A stretch of DNA of 64,000 bases from Ohtaekwangia sp036786105. Its GTDB lineage: Bacteria > Bacteroidota > Bacteroidia > Cytophagales > Cyclobacteriaceae. The first letter of the stretch is position 1. Every line of letters begins with the position of its first letter. Below the pieces are notes generated by a model. It ran no database searches, was not told where the DNA came from, and saw nothing but the letters and a program-made list of their open reading frames with translations. Both the position numbers and the translations under genes were made by a program. Location of the stretch: positions 62,001-126,000 of the forward strand of contig NZ_DAIQRQ010000001.1 of the NCBI RefSeq assembly GCF_036786105.1. The letters are read 5' to 3'. Below are positions 18,262-26,328 of this stretch, in pieces.

Positions 18262-19494
18262 CTATATCTGATCTTCGAGCTGAAAATCTTTTCGCAGGTG
18301 CAATCCTTTACGGTTAATCTCCAGCCGAATCTTCTTTTTGGGTTTAGTGTTAAAAAAGCCATTCACCTGGTTAAGGTTTAACATTTGAGCTGGTATTCCG
18401 TTGATGCTCAAAATTATATCACCCGTTTCTACACCTGCTTTATACGCAGCAGATTGCTGGCGCACTTCTGTAACTTCAAACACGTTTAACTGCGATCCTT
18501 TTGCCTTTACCACCAGGCCACTTAAGTTATAGTGAAAACCTTTTTTGAACGAGCTGTTTTTCTTGATATATATTTCTTCCTGTGGAAAGTTGAATATGAT
18601 GGTAAAGCGGCTCATAATTTCTCCGCCTACGGCGCCATTTCGAAATACATTACCAATCTTGATACTATCGGCATAACTATTAGGGTCGGGAAAGTTGGCT
18701 ATCACCTGATTCAATTTATAGGTGCCAAACTCAATGGATTTTATCCTGCCCACTTTTCCCACAATTTCACCACCAAGACCACGGCCGATCACACTGCTTA
18801 CGCCATTGGGAGGCACTGTAATTCTTGCATCCGATGAAGGGTCTAGCATCAAACCATGGCTTGCACCAGAGTCCATGAGTAATTTTGCATTTATCGTTGT
18901 GCCGTCTTGCAGGGAAACCGGAGTAACGATATAAGGCTTGGTGTCTTCGATCTTCATTGGAAGCGTTTGAAACTTTCGTGATTTGTGAAATTTCTCGGGT
19001 GTGGTAAACGTCAACAATTTCTTTTCATAATCAATCTGCACGATAAATCGGCTGAATAATTCGTAGCCAAGAATACCATGCACATCGGTCCCCAGGTAAT
19101 TTCTTAATTCGAGGTAATCTTCTTCAAGCACCAGCAACGCATGCCCACGTCCTGAAATGCCCGGCAGAGAAAGCGTTACGTTATTAGTAACATACGCATC
19201 CACCAGTTTTTCTCCTCCGGGCCCGGAGATGGTATATTTTCGTGAATAGGGAAGATTGAGAATATCAGTAAATGTTTTCTGTGTTAGTATTGCAGTACGC
19301 ACACCGGTATCCAGTATAAACTTCAAAGGCAGCGAATTGTTGAGGACCACCGGTATAACCACCAGGTTATTGTAGATTTCGATTGGTATTTGCACACGCC
19401 TCTGTCCGGGCGGGAGAGTAAAGCCAAGTGTTTGAGCAGATAGATTTTGAATGCAAAGAATAACCAGTACTAAAATCTGTGTTATGCGCACCAT
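18262..19494 (-). CDS. Secreted two-lobed aspartyl protease with C-terminal PDZ domain
   Basis: A 410-residue protein with a signal peptide (1-20, ending LSA). Two retropepsin-like lobes each carry an active-site motif: LKFILDTGVRTAIL (about 56-69) and AKLLMDSGASHGLML (about 204-218). A single chain could therefore form a pepsin-like active site. Residues about 325-400 form a PDZ domain (VTEVRQQSAAYKAGVETGDIILSINGIP). It probably cleaves or binds envelope proteins in the periplasm, by inference. This architecture is common in Bacteroidota. Confidence 0.88.
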   Translation of the reverse strand: MVRITQILVLVILCIQNLSAQTLGFTLPPGQRRVQIPIEIYNNLVVIPVVLNNSLPLKFILDTGVRTAILTQKTFTDILNLPYSRKYTISGPGGEKLVDAYVTNNVTLSLPGISGRGHALLVLEEDYLELRNYLGTDVHGILGYELFSRFIVQIDYEKKLLTFTTPEKFHKSRKFQTLPMKIEDTKPYIVTPVSLQDGTTINAKLLMDSGASHGLMLDPSSDARITVPPNGVSSVIGRGLGGEIVGKVGRIKSIEFGTYKLNQVIANFPDPNSYADSIKIGNVFRNGAVGGEIMSRFTIIFNFPQEEIYIKKNSSFKKGFHYNLSGLVVKAKGSQLNVFEVTEVRQQSAAYKAGVETGDIILSINGIPAQMLNLNQVNGFFNTKPKKKIRLEINRKGLHLRKDFQLEDQI

Positions 19495-19551
19495 ACAAAC
19501 GTGTGAACGTATTTGGGTAATACGTCAAGATAAGGCAAAATGTATTAATGT

Positions 19552-20094
19552 TTAGTGATTTTCTCGCTGTATGGAAGCGAGAAGTTTTTCGGGAGTATGC
19601 TCTACTCTGAGAAAGTCAAGATTGGCTGCCTGCAGAAAACCGGCATCAACCATCTTGTGCATTTGATCTAACAGCGAGTCAAAAAAAGCTGCTGTATTGA
19701 GAAGGCCTATAGGCTGTGAAATTATGCCTAACTGCCTCCACGTGAGGATTTCTGCGAGCTCATCCAATGTACCCCAGCCGCCCGGCAGTGCAACAAAACC
19801 ATCGGACAGGTCGGCCATGCGTTTCTTGCGTTCATGCATGGAGTTCACCACCTCAAGCCGCGTTAGCCCGCGGTGACCAACCTCTCGTTGAAGCAAAAAA
19901 TCTGGAATTACTCCAACTACTTCGCCTCCGTTTTGCATCACAGCATCGGCAATGACACCCATAAGCCCAACGTTGCCACCGCCATACACAAGCGTGTGGC
20001 CCTGGGCTGCCATGCGTTCGCCAAGCTCCTTTGCTGCAGCTTCATACACTGGCGAATGACCTAATGATGAGCCACAGAAAACGCAGAGGTTCAT
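19552..20094 (-). CDS. LOG-family Rossmann protein (TIGR00730)
   Basis: A 180-residue cytoplasmic protein of the Lonely Guy family, nucleotide-monophosphate phosphoribohydrolases that include plant cytokinin-activating enzymes. The signature PGGWGTLDELAEILTW (about 104-119) matches the PGGxGTxxE consensus, and the N-terminal CVFCGSSLG and LVYGGGNVGLMG are also typical. In bacteria the physiological substrate is usually AMP-like or unknown. The ATG at 20094 fits the family start exactly. Confidence 0.9.
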   Translation of the reverse strand: MNLCVFCGSSLGHSPVYEAAAKELGERMAAQGHTLVYGGGNVGLMGVIADAVMQNGGEVVGVIPDFLLQREVGHRGLTRLEVVNSMHERKKRMADLSDGFVALPGGWGTLDELAEILTWRQLGIISQPIGLLNTAAFFDSLLDQMHKMVDAGFLQAANLDFLRVEHTPEKLLASIQRENH

Positions 20095-20128
20095 GAAGAA
20101 TAAATTTTGTCGGTTTGAAAAGACCGAC

Positions 20129-20251
20129 TTAGAATTTGTTATCGTGCTTGTTTTTGCTCACCATTTTATTGGGGAAAATCCATGGTGAAACGATGGCGAG
20201 GGTAAACAATGCGATTACTACATAAAAAGGCCACCAAGATGCTACGTCCAT
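20129..20251 (-). CDS. 40-residue single-helix membrane microprotein
   Basis: An ATG open frame of 40 codons, too short for most gene callers. The product begins MDVASWWPFYVVIALFTLAI, runs through one hydrophobic helix (about residues 7-26), then has an amphipathic PWIFPN turn and a basic, Asn-rich tail (KMVSKNKHDNKF). The clean helix plus positive tail is what a real small membrane protein looks like. It sits alone between the LOG gene and DUF2911. I do not recognise a family. Confidence 0.6.
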   Translation of the reverse strand: MDVASWWPFYVVIALFTLAIVSPWIFPNKMVSKNKHDNKF

Positions 20252-20362
20252 AACTTTATTATTTTAGGCCCGTAAAAATAGGTTCTCCGACAGTATTTTG
20301 TATCAGAAGATTGAAAAATTGTTTTGAATCGCGATCTTGTTGACGAGGCCAGTTAATAATTT

Positions 20363-20917
20363 ATGAAGCGTTTTTTAATTTTTACAGGAATTGCTATTGT
20401 AGTTCTTATTCTGCTGGGCAGACTTACGATGTATTACATGAAGAAACAGACCAAGTCGTTCAGCCCGGAAGAGGAAATTGTATTTAACGACAGAGATCTC
20501 TCTGTAAAGGTCTTTTACAACCGTCCGTATAAAAAAGGACGCGAAATCTTTGGCAAGCTTGTTCCCTTTGGTGTTGTATGGCGCACCGGTGCCAACGAGG
20601 CCACTACATTCGAAACATCGAAAGACTTGCAATTTGAAGGCAAGACCCTGAAAAAGGGCAAGTATACTTTGTGGACTATACCCGGTGAAGAAACCTGGGT
20701 ATTTATCTTCAACTCTGAATTTGGCCAGTGGGGCGTTAACTCTGCCGGCGAGGCCAATCGCGACCCGGCCCGCGATGTATTAAAACTTGAAGTTCACTCT
20801 GTTCAGCAAGATCGTTTATTCGAGCAATTCACCATTGCGTTCGAAAAAGTAGGTGAAGATGCCGAAATGGTTTTAATGTGGGATAAGACTTTGGTCGCGG
20901 TTCCTTTTTCTTACTGA
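20363..20917 (+). CDS. DUF2911 domain membrane-anchored protein
   Basis: A 184-residue protein with an N-terminal membrane anchor (residues 3-22) and a DUF2911 domain. The family motif is very clear: VKVFYNRPYKKGREIFGKLVPFGVVWRTGANEAT (about 49-82), then KKGKYTLWTIPGEETWVFIFN. The function of DUF2911 is unknown. The domain faces the periplasm by the anchor's topology. Its 3' end overlaps a minus-strand open frame (20873-21109) by 45 bp. Confidence 0.85.
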   Translation: MKRFLIFTGIAIVVLILLGRLTMYYMKKQTKSFSPEEEIVFNDRDLSVKVFYNRPYKKGREIFGKLVPFGVVWRTGANEATTFETSKDLQFEGKTLKKGKYTLWTIPGEETWVFIFNSEFGQWGVNSAGEANRDPARDVLKLEVHSVQQDRLFEQFTIAFEKVGEDAEMVLMWDKTLVAVPFSY

Positions 20918-21138
20918 TTTTTTCACCGGACGGACCAACTGCGATAAAAAGTATATAGCGAACGCTATTACAAACCACATCACGGTATAGTACAAGGCTA
21001 TATATACTTCTGACCCTCCTCCATAGGCAATGCCAAATGGCACGATATGAAACAGAAAACAAAATGCATGAATTACCTCCAGCGCATTTTGCCTACTGAC
21101 AATGATGTGTTAAAAGCGAGGAAATCAGTAATGATCAA
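20873..21138 (-). pseudogene. Probable frameshifted membrane-protein remnant
   Basis: On the minus strand an open frame without ATG (20873-21109) encodes a convincing membrane protein end. There are two hydrophobic helices (VIHAFCFLFHIVPFGIAYG and VYIALYYTVMWFVIAFAIYF) followed by a strongly basic tail (RPVKKSVRKRNR). Just upstream another frame reads LIITDFLAFNTSLSVGK. Joining the two by one extra A in the AAAA run at 21087-21090 gives a continuous SVGKNALEV... sequence. This suggests a 1-nt deletion in a decayed gene whose 5' part is gone, truncated at the terminator of the neighbouring gene. Alternatively a short protein starts at the GTG at 21043. Confidence 0.4.
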
Positions 21139-21171
21139 AAAAAATGCTGACGAGACTGTGCTCATCAGCAT
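21137..21171 (-). terminator. Rho-independent terminator of the OmpA-domain gene
   Basis: On the minus strand an 11-bp stem (ATGCTGATGAG / CTCGTCAGCAT, one G-T pair) with a 6-nt loop is followed by seven T. It lies 36 bp after the stop of the gene ending at 21208. Confidence 0.9.
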
Positions 21172-21207
21172 TCGCTTTATTTTCTGTCGTGATGCCATGT
21201 AATTAGA

Positions 21208-22803
21208 TTACTTTGCCCGTGCTACAGCCTTCACGGTTAGCTTCTTATTTTCGGGCGCAGTGGCCGGAATAGCATTGCCAAAATACTTGAAGCTTTTAGG
21301 ATCGGAGCCCTGTGCTACCAAATACGCTATTACCGCTTGCGCCTGTGCCAGTGTTCTGTCGTTGTGAAAAGTTCTTTTTACAAACACCGTGTCTTTCTTA
21401 TAGGAGTTACCCAGTGAATCAATAGCATTTACTTTCGCATGAATTGAATCAACCATTAATTCTGTAAGATCAAGCGAAGATTGTGTCGTGTCTTCCCTAT
21501 AGCCGCTTAACAAAACCTGTATCTCGAACTTCATCGTTGGGTTAGCCTTTACTACGCGCGATAGCCTTTTGAGCTCAGCTTCTGAAGCAGGATCGATAGT
21601 CGTTGAATTTGGTTTGAATGTAACATTCAACGGAATCTCATCGCCAGCCTGCGGTTGCTTGAGCGTTACATTTATCTTTTCCTTTTGAGGAATCTTATCG
21701 GTGGTAAGATCAATTGTTCTTGAATAGAAGGACATGTTGCTTTGTTCAGGATCAACCACAAATTCATACTTTGTTCCTTCCAGTAAGAATACAGAATAAG
21801 CTCCCGTAGCAGAAGGTCGGCCGCTATATGCACGCTTGTTGGTGTTCAAATCCGTAATGGAAATATAGGCTGGAATAGCCGCCCCGGCAGGATCCGTAAC
21901 TTTACCTTCCACCATCATCAAACCGCGGGGTCTTACATCAGCAGGTATAAGGAACTCGGTGAGTTCAGAATTTTTTCTTGCGCCCGGGGCTTCCTTTATC
22001 AGATATCTGCCCAATGCAGCAACCGTTACGTATTGATCGTCTTGGTCTGTGTTTACAAAATCAAGCGCCAGCGGAGTTGTCCATGTGCCATTTTTGAATT
22101 TAGTTACATAAAGATCCATACCTCCTTTGTTACTGGCCATTTTATCGGATGAAAAGATCAGCGTTTCTCCATCGGCCATGATGCGTGGTGTTTGTGAGTT
22201 GCCGGTGTTAATAGAAGCCGGTAACTCTACAGGTTCTTCCCACTGCCCGTTGGATTTCTTTTTCGCGCTAAAAATTTTACAACCACCCGCTTTGCTTTGA
22301 TCCATTTTATCGCAGCGCATAAAATAAATGGTATTGCCATCGGCCGAAAAAGAAGGAGCACCATCATTCGTTTTTGAATTTATCGGGAGCATCAAATTCT
22401 CCGGTTGACTCCAAGAGCTTCCGTTGTATTCTGATGAAAAAATATCGTAGCCGCCAATTACGGGTGTTTTAGCACACGTAAAGTATAATTTCTTTCCATC
22501 AGCACTAAGAGCGTAGCCTTTAAAAAAATTGAGGCGTGTATTTAAGTATTTTGGCAATTCAACAGGCTCTTTCCAGTCCGATTCCCGCGAGGTATATAAA
22601 ACCGTAAGCGCTCCGTCCTGGCCATTGTTGGCAACAAAAAGCAGAGCATTGCCATCAAAGCTGATGTAGGGCGTTGAAACATCCAGCGATGGGTGATTAA
22701 TAACGCTTGGTAACCTGCGTACTTTCGCCTGGCTCCAAACATTGGTCATCATTCCCATTAGCAGCAGTAGCAGTAAGGTGGTTTTTCTCATAGGATAATT
22801 CAT
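21208..22803 (-). CDS. PD40-repeat, carboxypeptidase-regulatory-like and OmpA-like envelope protein
   Basis: A 531-residue exported protein. The signal peptide is MRKTTLLLLLLMGMMTNVWSQ, so the ATG at 22791 is as likely as the one at 22803. Residues about 35-290 hold PD40/TolB-like beta-propeller repeats (SADGKKLYFTC, SADGNTIYFMR, MADGETLIFSS). A carboxypeptidase-regulatory-like fold follows (VEGKVTDPAGAAIPAYISI, about 300-370). The C-terminal OmpA-like domain starts at VTFKPNSTTIDPASEAELKRL. It has an unusual insertion of about 40 residues before the NDRTLAQAQAVIAYLVAQG helix and lacks the full peptidoglycan-binding Asp/Arg signature. Related proteins link the outer membrane to peptidoglycan or to T9SS and gliding machinery. 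Confidence 0.85.
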   Translation of the reverse strand: MNYPMRKTTLLLLLLMGMMTNVWSQAKVRRLPSVINHPSLDVSTPYISFDGNALLFVANNGQDGALTVLYTSRESDWKEPVELPKYLNTRLNFFKGYALSADGKKLYFTCAKTPVIGGYDIFSSEYNGSSWSQPENLMLPINSKTNDGAPSFSADGNTIYFMRCDKMDQSKAGGCKIFSAKKKSNGQWEEPVELPASINTGNSQTPRIMADGETLIFSSDKMASNKGGMDLYVTKFKNGTWTTPLALDFVNTDQDDQYVTVAALGRYLIKEAPGARKNSELTEFLIPADVRPRGLMMVEGKVTDPAGAAIPAYISITDLNTNKRAYSGRPSATGAYSVFLLEGTKYEFVVDPEQSNMSFYSRTIDLTTDKIPQKEKINVTLKQPQAGDEIPLNVTFKPNSTTIDPASEAELKRLSRVVKANPTMKFEIQVLLSGYREDTTQSSLDLTELMVDSIHAKVNAIDSLGNSYKKDTVFVKRTFHNDRTLAQAQAVIAYLVAQGSDPKSFKYFGNAIPATAPENKKLTVKAVARAK

Positions 22804-22939
22804 GTGATTGCTAAAATTAGCGAAATCTATGGTGCCTTAAAGCAAATTCGCTACCGTGAATAATTTTCAGTTTTTTAGCTACTACAAGGGTTTTTCAGCT
22901 TTGCATCGTAACTTGGCTCCTCAGAAAAATCTCGTATAA

Positions 22940-23683
22940 ATGATTCAGGTAATTCCATCTATTGCCATCCGGAAAGGAAAGGTCGTGAAGATGCGCAAAG
23001 GCGATCCGACCAGCGAAAAAGCGTATGATGAAAATCCGCTTGACCTCGCCAAACGTTTCGAGGATCATGGTATTGAAGTCGTTCACCTCGTAGACCTCGA
23101 TGGTGCTGAGAAGGGTTCGCCTGTTAACTGGTCGGTATTGGAGACTATATCCGGTTATACCGATCTGAAGATTGATTTTACCGGTGGTATATCTACCGAT
23201 GGTGATATAAGCAAGGCTTACGAATTTGGCGCTGACTATATAACAGCTGCGAGTATTGCTGTTACCAATCCAGACCTTTTTGCTTCGTGGATCATTTCTT
23301 ACGGACGCGAAAAAATTACTCTGGGTGCAGATGTAGTGGATCGCAATACACAGGAACTGTTGTTCAGAGGTTGGCAACGCAAAACGCAGATGAAACTGTT
23401 CGAACAGCTGGAATACTTTTATTCCCGTGGTTTGAAATATGTGAAGTCCACTGATGTGTCGCGCGATGGTGTATTGGAAGGCCCGGCCTTCGATTATTAC
23501 CAGGACATCATCAAGGCGTTTCCAGAGATTTGCGTATTGGCCAGCGGAGGTGTTCGTGGTATTGACGACATCAAGCGTCTCAACGACATGGGAGTTTTCG
23601 CTGTAATTTTCGGCAAAGCTTATTATGAAGGCATTCTTAACCTGAAGGATCTGGAGCAGTTCCTCGTTAAGAAAGACGCTTAA
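22940..23683 (+). CDS. HisA/HisF-related TIM-barrel protein lacking the first catalytic Asp
   Basis: A 247-residue beta/alpha barrel clearly related to HisA, the ProFAR isomerase of histidine synthesis. Phosphate-binding Gly motifs are present (DFTGGIS and LASGGVRGIDDI), as is the second acidic motif in STDVSRDGVLEG. The first strand, which in HisA reads PA-x-D-L and carries a catalytic Asp, here reads IPSIAIRKGKVVKM, with Ala (codon GCC) at that position. No other his gene is present; the next gene is purM, 63 bp on. It therefore probably does not perform the normal HisA reaction. It may be a paralogue with another sugar-phosphate substrate or a regulatory role. Confidence 0.8.
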   Translation: MIQVIPSIAIRKGKVVKMRKGDPTSEKAYDENPLDLAKRFEDHGIEVVHLVDLDGAEKGSPVNWSVLETISGYTDLKIDFTGGISTDGDISKAYEFGADYITAASIAVTNPDLFASWIISYGREKITLGADVVDRNTQELLFRGWQRKTQMKLFEQLEYFYSRGLKYVKSTDVSRDGVLEGPAFDYYQDIIKAFPEICVLASGGVRGIDDIKRLNDMGVFAVIFGKAYYEGILNLKDLEQFLVKKDA

Positions 23684-23746
23684 TTTATTTACAAGCCTAT
23701 TCGCCAAGAAGGGATAATTCTTTTCTTCATTTATTGATATATACAG

Positions 23747-24916
23747 TTGAGTTCGGATCGCTATAATCAGCGAGGCGTTTCTGCCTCCAAAGAAGATGTT
23801 CACCAGGCCATCAGCAAACTGGACAAAGGGCTTTTTCCAAAAGCATTCTGCAAGATCGTTCCAGACTATTTAAGTCACGATGAAAATTACTGCACCGTAA
23901 TGCACGCCGATGGTGCTGGCACAAAATCGTCTCTTGCCTATATATATTGGAAAGAAACTGGTGATGCATCTGTATGGAAAGGTATAGCCCAGGATGCGAT
24001 CATCATGAACATTGATGACCTGCTGTGCGTAGGTGCAACAGAAAATATATTGCTGTCTTCTACCATTGGTCGTAACAAAAATCTGATTCCGGGCGAAGTA
24101 ATTGCTGCCATTATCAACGGAACGGAGGAAGTGTTGACTATGCTGCGCAAGCACGGTCTTAACATTATTAGCACAGGAGGGGAGACAGCCGATTTAGGTG
24201 ATCTTGTAAAAACTATTGTTGTCGACAGTACGGTAGTAAGCCGCATGAAGCGGAAAGATGTAATTGATAACAGCAATATACAGGCAGGCGATGTAATTGT
24301 AGGGCTGGCATCTTATGGCCAAACTACCTACGAAGAATCTTACAACGGAGGCATGGGCAGCAACGGTTTAACCTCTGCACGGCACGATGTTTTTCACAAG
24401 CAGTATGCGTCCAAATATCCGGAGTCTTTTGATGGGAGTATATCTGCAAACCTGGTATACGCTGGCTCGTGTAAAGTTACCGATGCTGTGGACGGCTCAC
24501 CTATCGATGCTGGCAAACTTGTGCTTTCACCAACACGTACGTATGCCCCGGTAATTATTGAAGTACTAAAAAATCTGCGTCAGCATATTCATGGCATGGT
24601 GCATTGCAGCGGTGGAGCACAAACCAAAGTTCTTCATTTTGTAGACCATGTTCATGTTATAAAAGATAACCTGTTTCCTGTACCTCCACTTTTCAAGCTT
24701 ATTCAGCAACAGAGTAAAACCGATTGGAAAGAGATGTATAAGGTTTTCAATATGGGCCATCGTATGGAGCTTTATCTGAGCGAGCAATATGCGCAGGTGA
24801 TAATAGACATTGCGAAGAGCTTTAACATGGAAGCCCAGATCATCGGACGTGTGGAAAAATCCGATTCCAAAAAAGTTACCATTAAAACAGGAACCGGTGA
24901 GTTCAGCTATATCTAA
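23747..24916 (+). CDS. purM: Phosphoribosylformylglycinamidine cyclo-ligase (AIR synthetase)
   Basis: Step five of purine synthesis: ATP-dependent closure of FGAM to aminoimidazole ribotide, in the cytoplasm. The 389-residue length is the longer Bacteroidota form. Signatures are RGVSASKEDVHQAI near the N-terminus, HADGAGTKSSLAY (about 53-65), the ATP-site IDDLLCVGA, STGGETADLGDLV and HCSGGAQTKVLHF (about 286-298). The start is TTG at 23747, since no ATG gives the conserved S-D-R-Y-N-x-R-G-V-S beginning. It follows the HisA-like gene closely and may be co-transcribed with it. Confidence 0.93.
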   Translation: MSSDRYNQRGVSASKEDVHQAISKLDKGLFPKAFCKIVPDYLSHDENYCTVMHADGAGTKSSLAYIYWKETGDASVWKGIAQDAIIMNIDDLLCVGATENILLSSTIGRNKNLIPGEVIAAIINGTEEVLTMLRKHGLNIISTGGETADLGDLVKTIVVDSTVVSRMKRKDVIDNSNIQAGDVIVGLASYGQTTYEESYNGGMGSNGLTSARHDVFHKQYASKYPESFDGSISANLVYAGSCKVTDAVDGSPIDAGKLVLSPTRTYAPVIIEVLKNLRQHIHGMVHCSGGAQTKVLHFVDHVHVIKDNLFPVPPLFKLIQQQSKTDWKEMYKVFNMGHRMELYLSEQYAQVIIDIAKSFNMEAQIIGRVEKSDSKKVTIKTGTGEFSYI

Positions 24917-24950
24917 GCTGGGTTGTCTGACAAAGTCTCTCTAAAATTCT

Positions 24951-25382
24951 TTAGCAGCTAATTTTCGAAACACGGTTCGCATGGCGGCCACCTTCAAATT
25001 TTTCGCTTAGAAATTTATCGCTGATCTTTTTAGCATCATCCAGGCTGATGAAGCGTGCCGGTATACAAACAATGTTTGCATCGTTATGTTGGCGAGCTAA
25101 GCCTGCCAGCTCTTCTGTCCAGCAAATAGCGGCACGTATACCCTGATGTTTGTTTGCTGTTATGGCTACACCGTTCGCACTGCCGCATACCAATATACCC
25201 ATATCAAATTCTTTGTTCTCTACAGCACTGGCTACCGGATGTGCAAAGTCAGGATAGTCTGCAGAAGCTGTACTGTAAGTTCCAAAGTCTTTATAGCTGT
25301 AACCATTTTCTTCCAGCCACTGGCGGAGGGCTTCTTTATATTCAAATCCGGCGTGATCGCTGCCTATTGCTATATTTTTCAT
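24951..25382 (-). CDS. rpiB: Ribose-5-phosphate isomerase B
   Basis: A 143-residue RpiB/LacAB-family enzyme interconverting ribose-5-phosphate and ribulose-5-phosphate in the pentose phosphate pathway. The N-terminal IAIGSDHAGFEYKEAL, the active-site Cys in VCGSANGVAITANKH (about 66-80) and the phosphate-binding GGRHANRV end are all intact. Its ATG overlaps the tatC stop (ATGA), so the two are translationally coupled. It may supply ribose phosphate for the purine step encoded by the convergent purM, by inference. Confidence 0.95.
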   Translation of the reverse strand: MKNIAIGSDHAGFEYKEALRQWLEENGYSYKDFGTYSTASADYPDFAHPVASAVENKEFDMGILVCGSANGVAITANKHQGIRAAICWTEELAGLARQHNDANIVCIPARFISLDDAKKISDKFLSEKFEGGRHANRVSKISC

Positions 25383-26254
25383 GATGCTGATGGTGTAGAT
25401 TGTTCTTCGCGCATACGCTCTTCAGCTTCCTGCTTCAGTCTCTGTTTTTCTACGCGCGCTGATATTAAGATACTGATTTCAAAAAGTAAATACAACGGAA
25501 TCGAGATTAAGGTCTGGCTCAACGGATCGGGAGGTGTGATGATAGCTGCTACAATCAGGATAACGATCACTGAATGCTTCCGGTATTTCCTCAAAAAGGC
25601 TGGCGTTACCAGGCCAAATTTCGAGAGGAAGAAAATAACAACCGGCAATTGAAACAGCAAACCACTTCCCAACACAAGCGTGAGTACTGTGGTTACATAG
25701 GAAGTGATGTCAAATTCATTCTTGATCATATCACTGATCTTGTAGTTCACCATGATGTATACCATGAGTGGAGCAATGATATAGTACCCGAAAGAAATAC
25801 CGGCCAGGAATAAACCAGATACGGCACCTACCACGCCTTTGGAGTTTTTGCGTTCATTTACACGCAGCCCTGGCCTGATGAAGCGCCATAGTTCCCACAC
25901 TACATACGGAAATGCAAACACGAGGCCCAACACAAAAGCCGCAATAATGGTGATGGTGAACTGACCTGTCATGAAGCGGCTTTGCAGCACGAGTGGAATA
26001 TCTTCAATACAGAGGTCGGGCGAATTAAAAGCGTGACCAATTTTACAAAGCATCCGCCACGTCCAGAAGTCTGCTTTGGCTGGCGCAAGAATTACACTGT
26101 TGAATACCCATTTCACTTCAATAAAAGCGAAAATAGTAAACACTACTATCGCCACCATTGAGCGGATAACATGCCACCGAAGTTCCTCGAGATGATCGAG
26201 AAATGACATTTCCTTTTCTCCACTTTCGTCTATCGTGTCCTGATCTAATGGCAT
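25379..26254 (-). CDS. tatC: Twin-arginine translocase subunit TatC
   Basis: The multi-spanning TatC receptor that recognises RR signal peptides of folded exported proteins. It has six hydrophobic helices and the family start MSFLDHLEELRWHVIRS, which carries the signal-binding Glu. It also has ILAPAKADFWTWRM and the conserved FAFPYVVWELWRFIRPGL (about 130-147). I chose the ATG at 26254 (291 aa), because a longer frame from 26302 would run through the glyA terminator. A highly charged tail (RVEKQRLKQEAEERMREEQ) follows the last helix. No tatA/B lies nearby. A candidate Tat substrate is at 15415. Confidence 0.94.
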   Translation of the reverse strand: MPLDQDTIDESGEKEMSFLDHLEELRWHVIRSMVAIVVFTIFAFIEVKWVFNSVILAPAKADFWTWRMLCKIGHAFNSPDLCIEDIPLVLQSRFMTGQFTITIIAAFVLGLVFAFPYVVWELWRFIRPGLRVNERKNSKGVVGAVSGLFLAGISFGYYIIAPLMVYIMVNYKISDMIKNEFDITSYVTTVLTLVLGSGLLFQLPVVIFFLSKFGLVTPAFLRKYRKHSVIVILIVAAIITPPDPLSQTLISIPLYLLFEISILISARVEKQRLKQEAEERMREEQSTPSAS

Positions 26255-26269
26255 GGTTGTAGAAATTAT

Positions 26270-26310
26270 AAAAAGACCTTCTGGATTTATTTTCAAAACC
26301 ACAGAAGGTC
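26270..26310 (-). terminator. Rho-independent terminator after glyA
   Basis: On the minus strand GACCTTCTG / CAGAAGGTC forms a 9-bp stem with an 18-nt loop, followed by TTTTTA. It starts 19 bp after the glyA stop and lies upstream of the tatC ATG at 26254, which helps fix that start. Confidence 0.8.
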
Positions 26311-26328
26311 CGAATGTTTAAGTCAAAA

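Noticed and set aside
21050..21075. GGAGGTAATTC followed by ATG on the minus strand as a strong ribosome site
   Set aside because: The ATG opens only a 23-codon frame; the GGAGG arises from Leu-Glu-Val codons of the membrane-protein frame.
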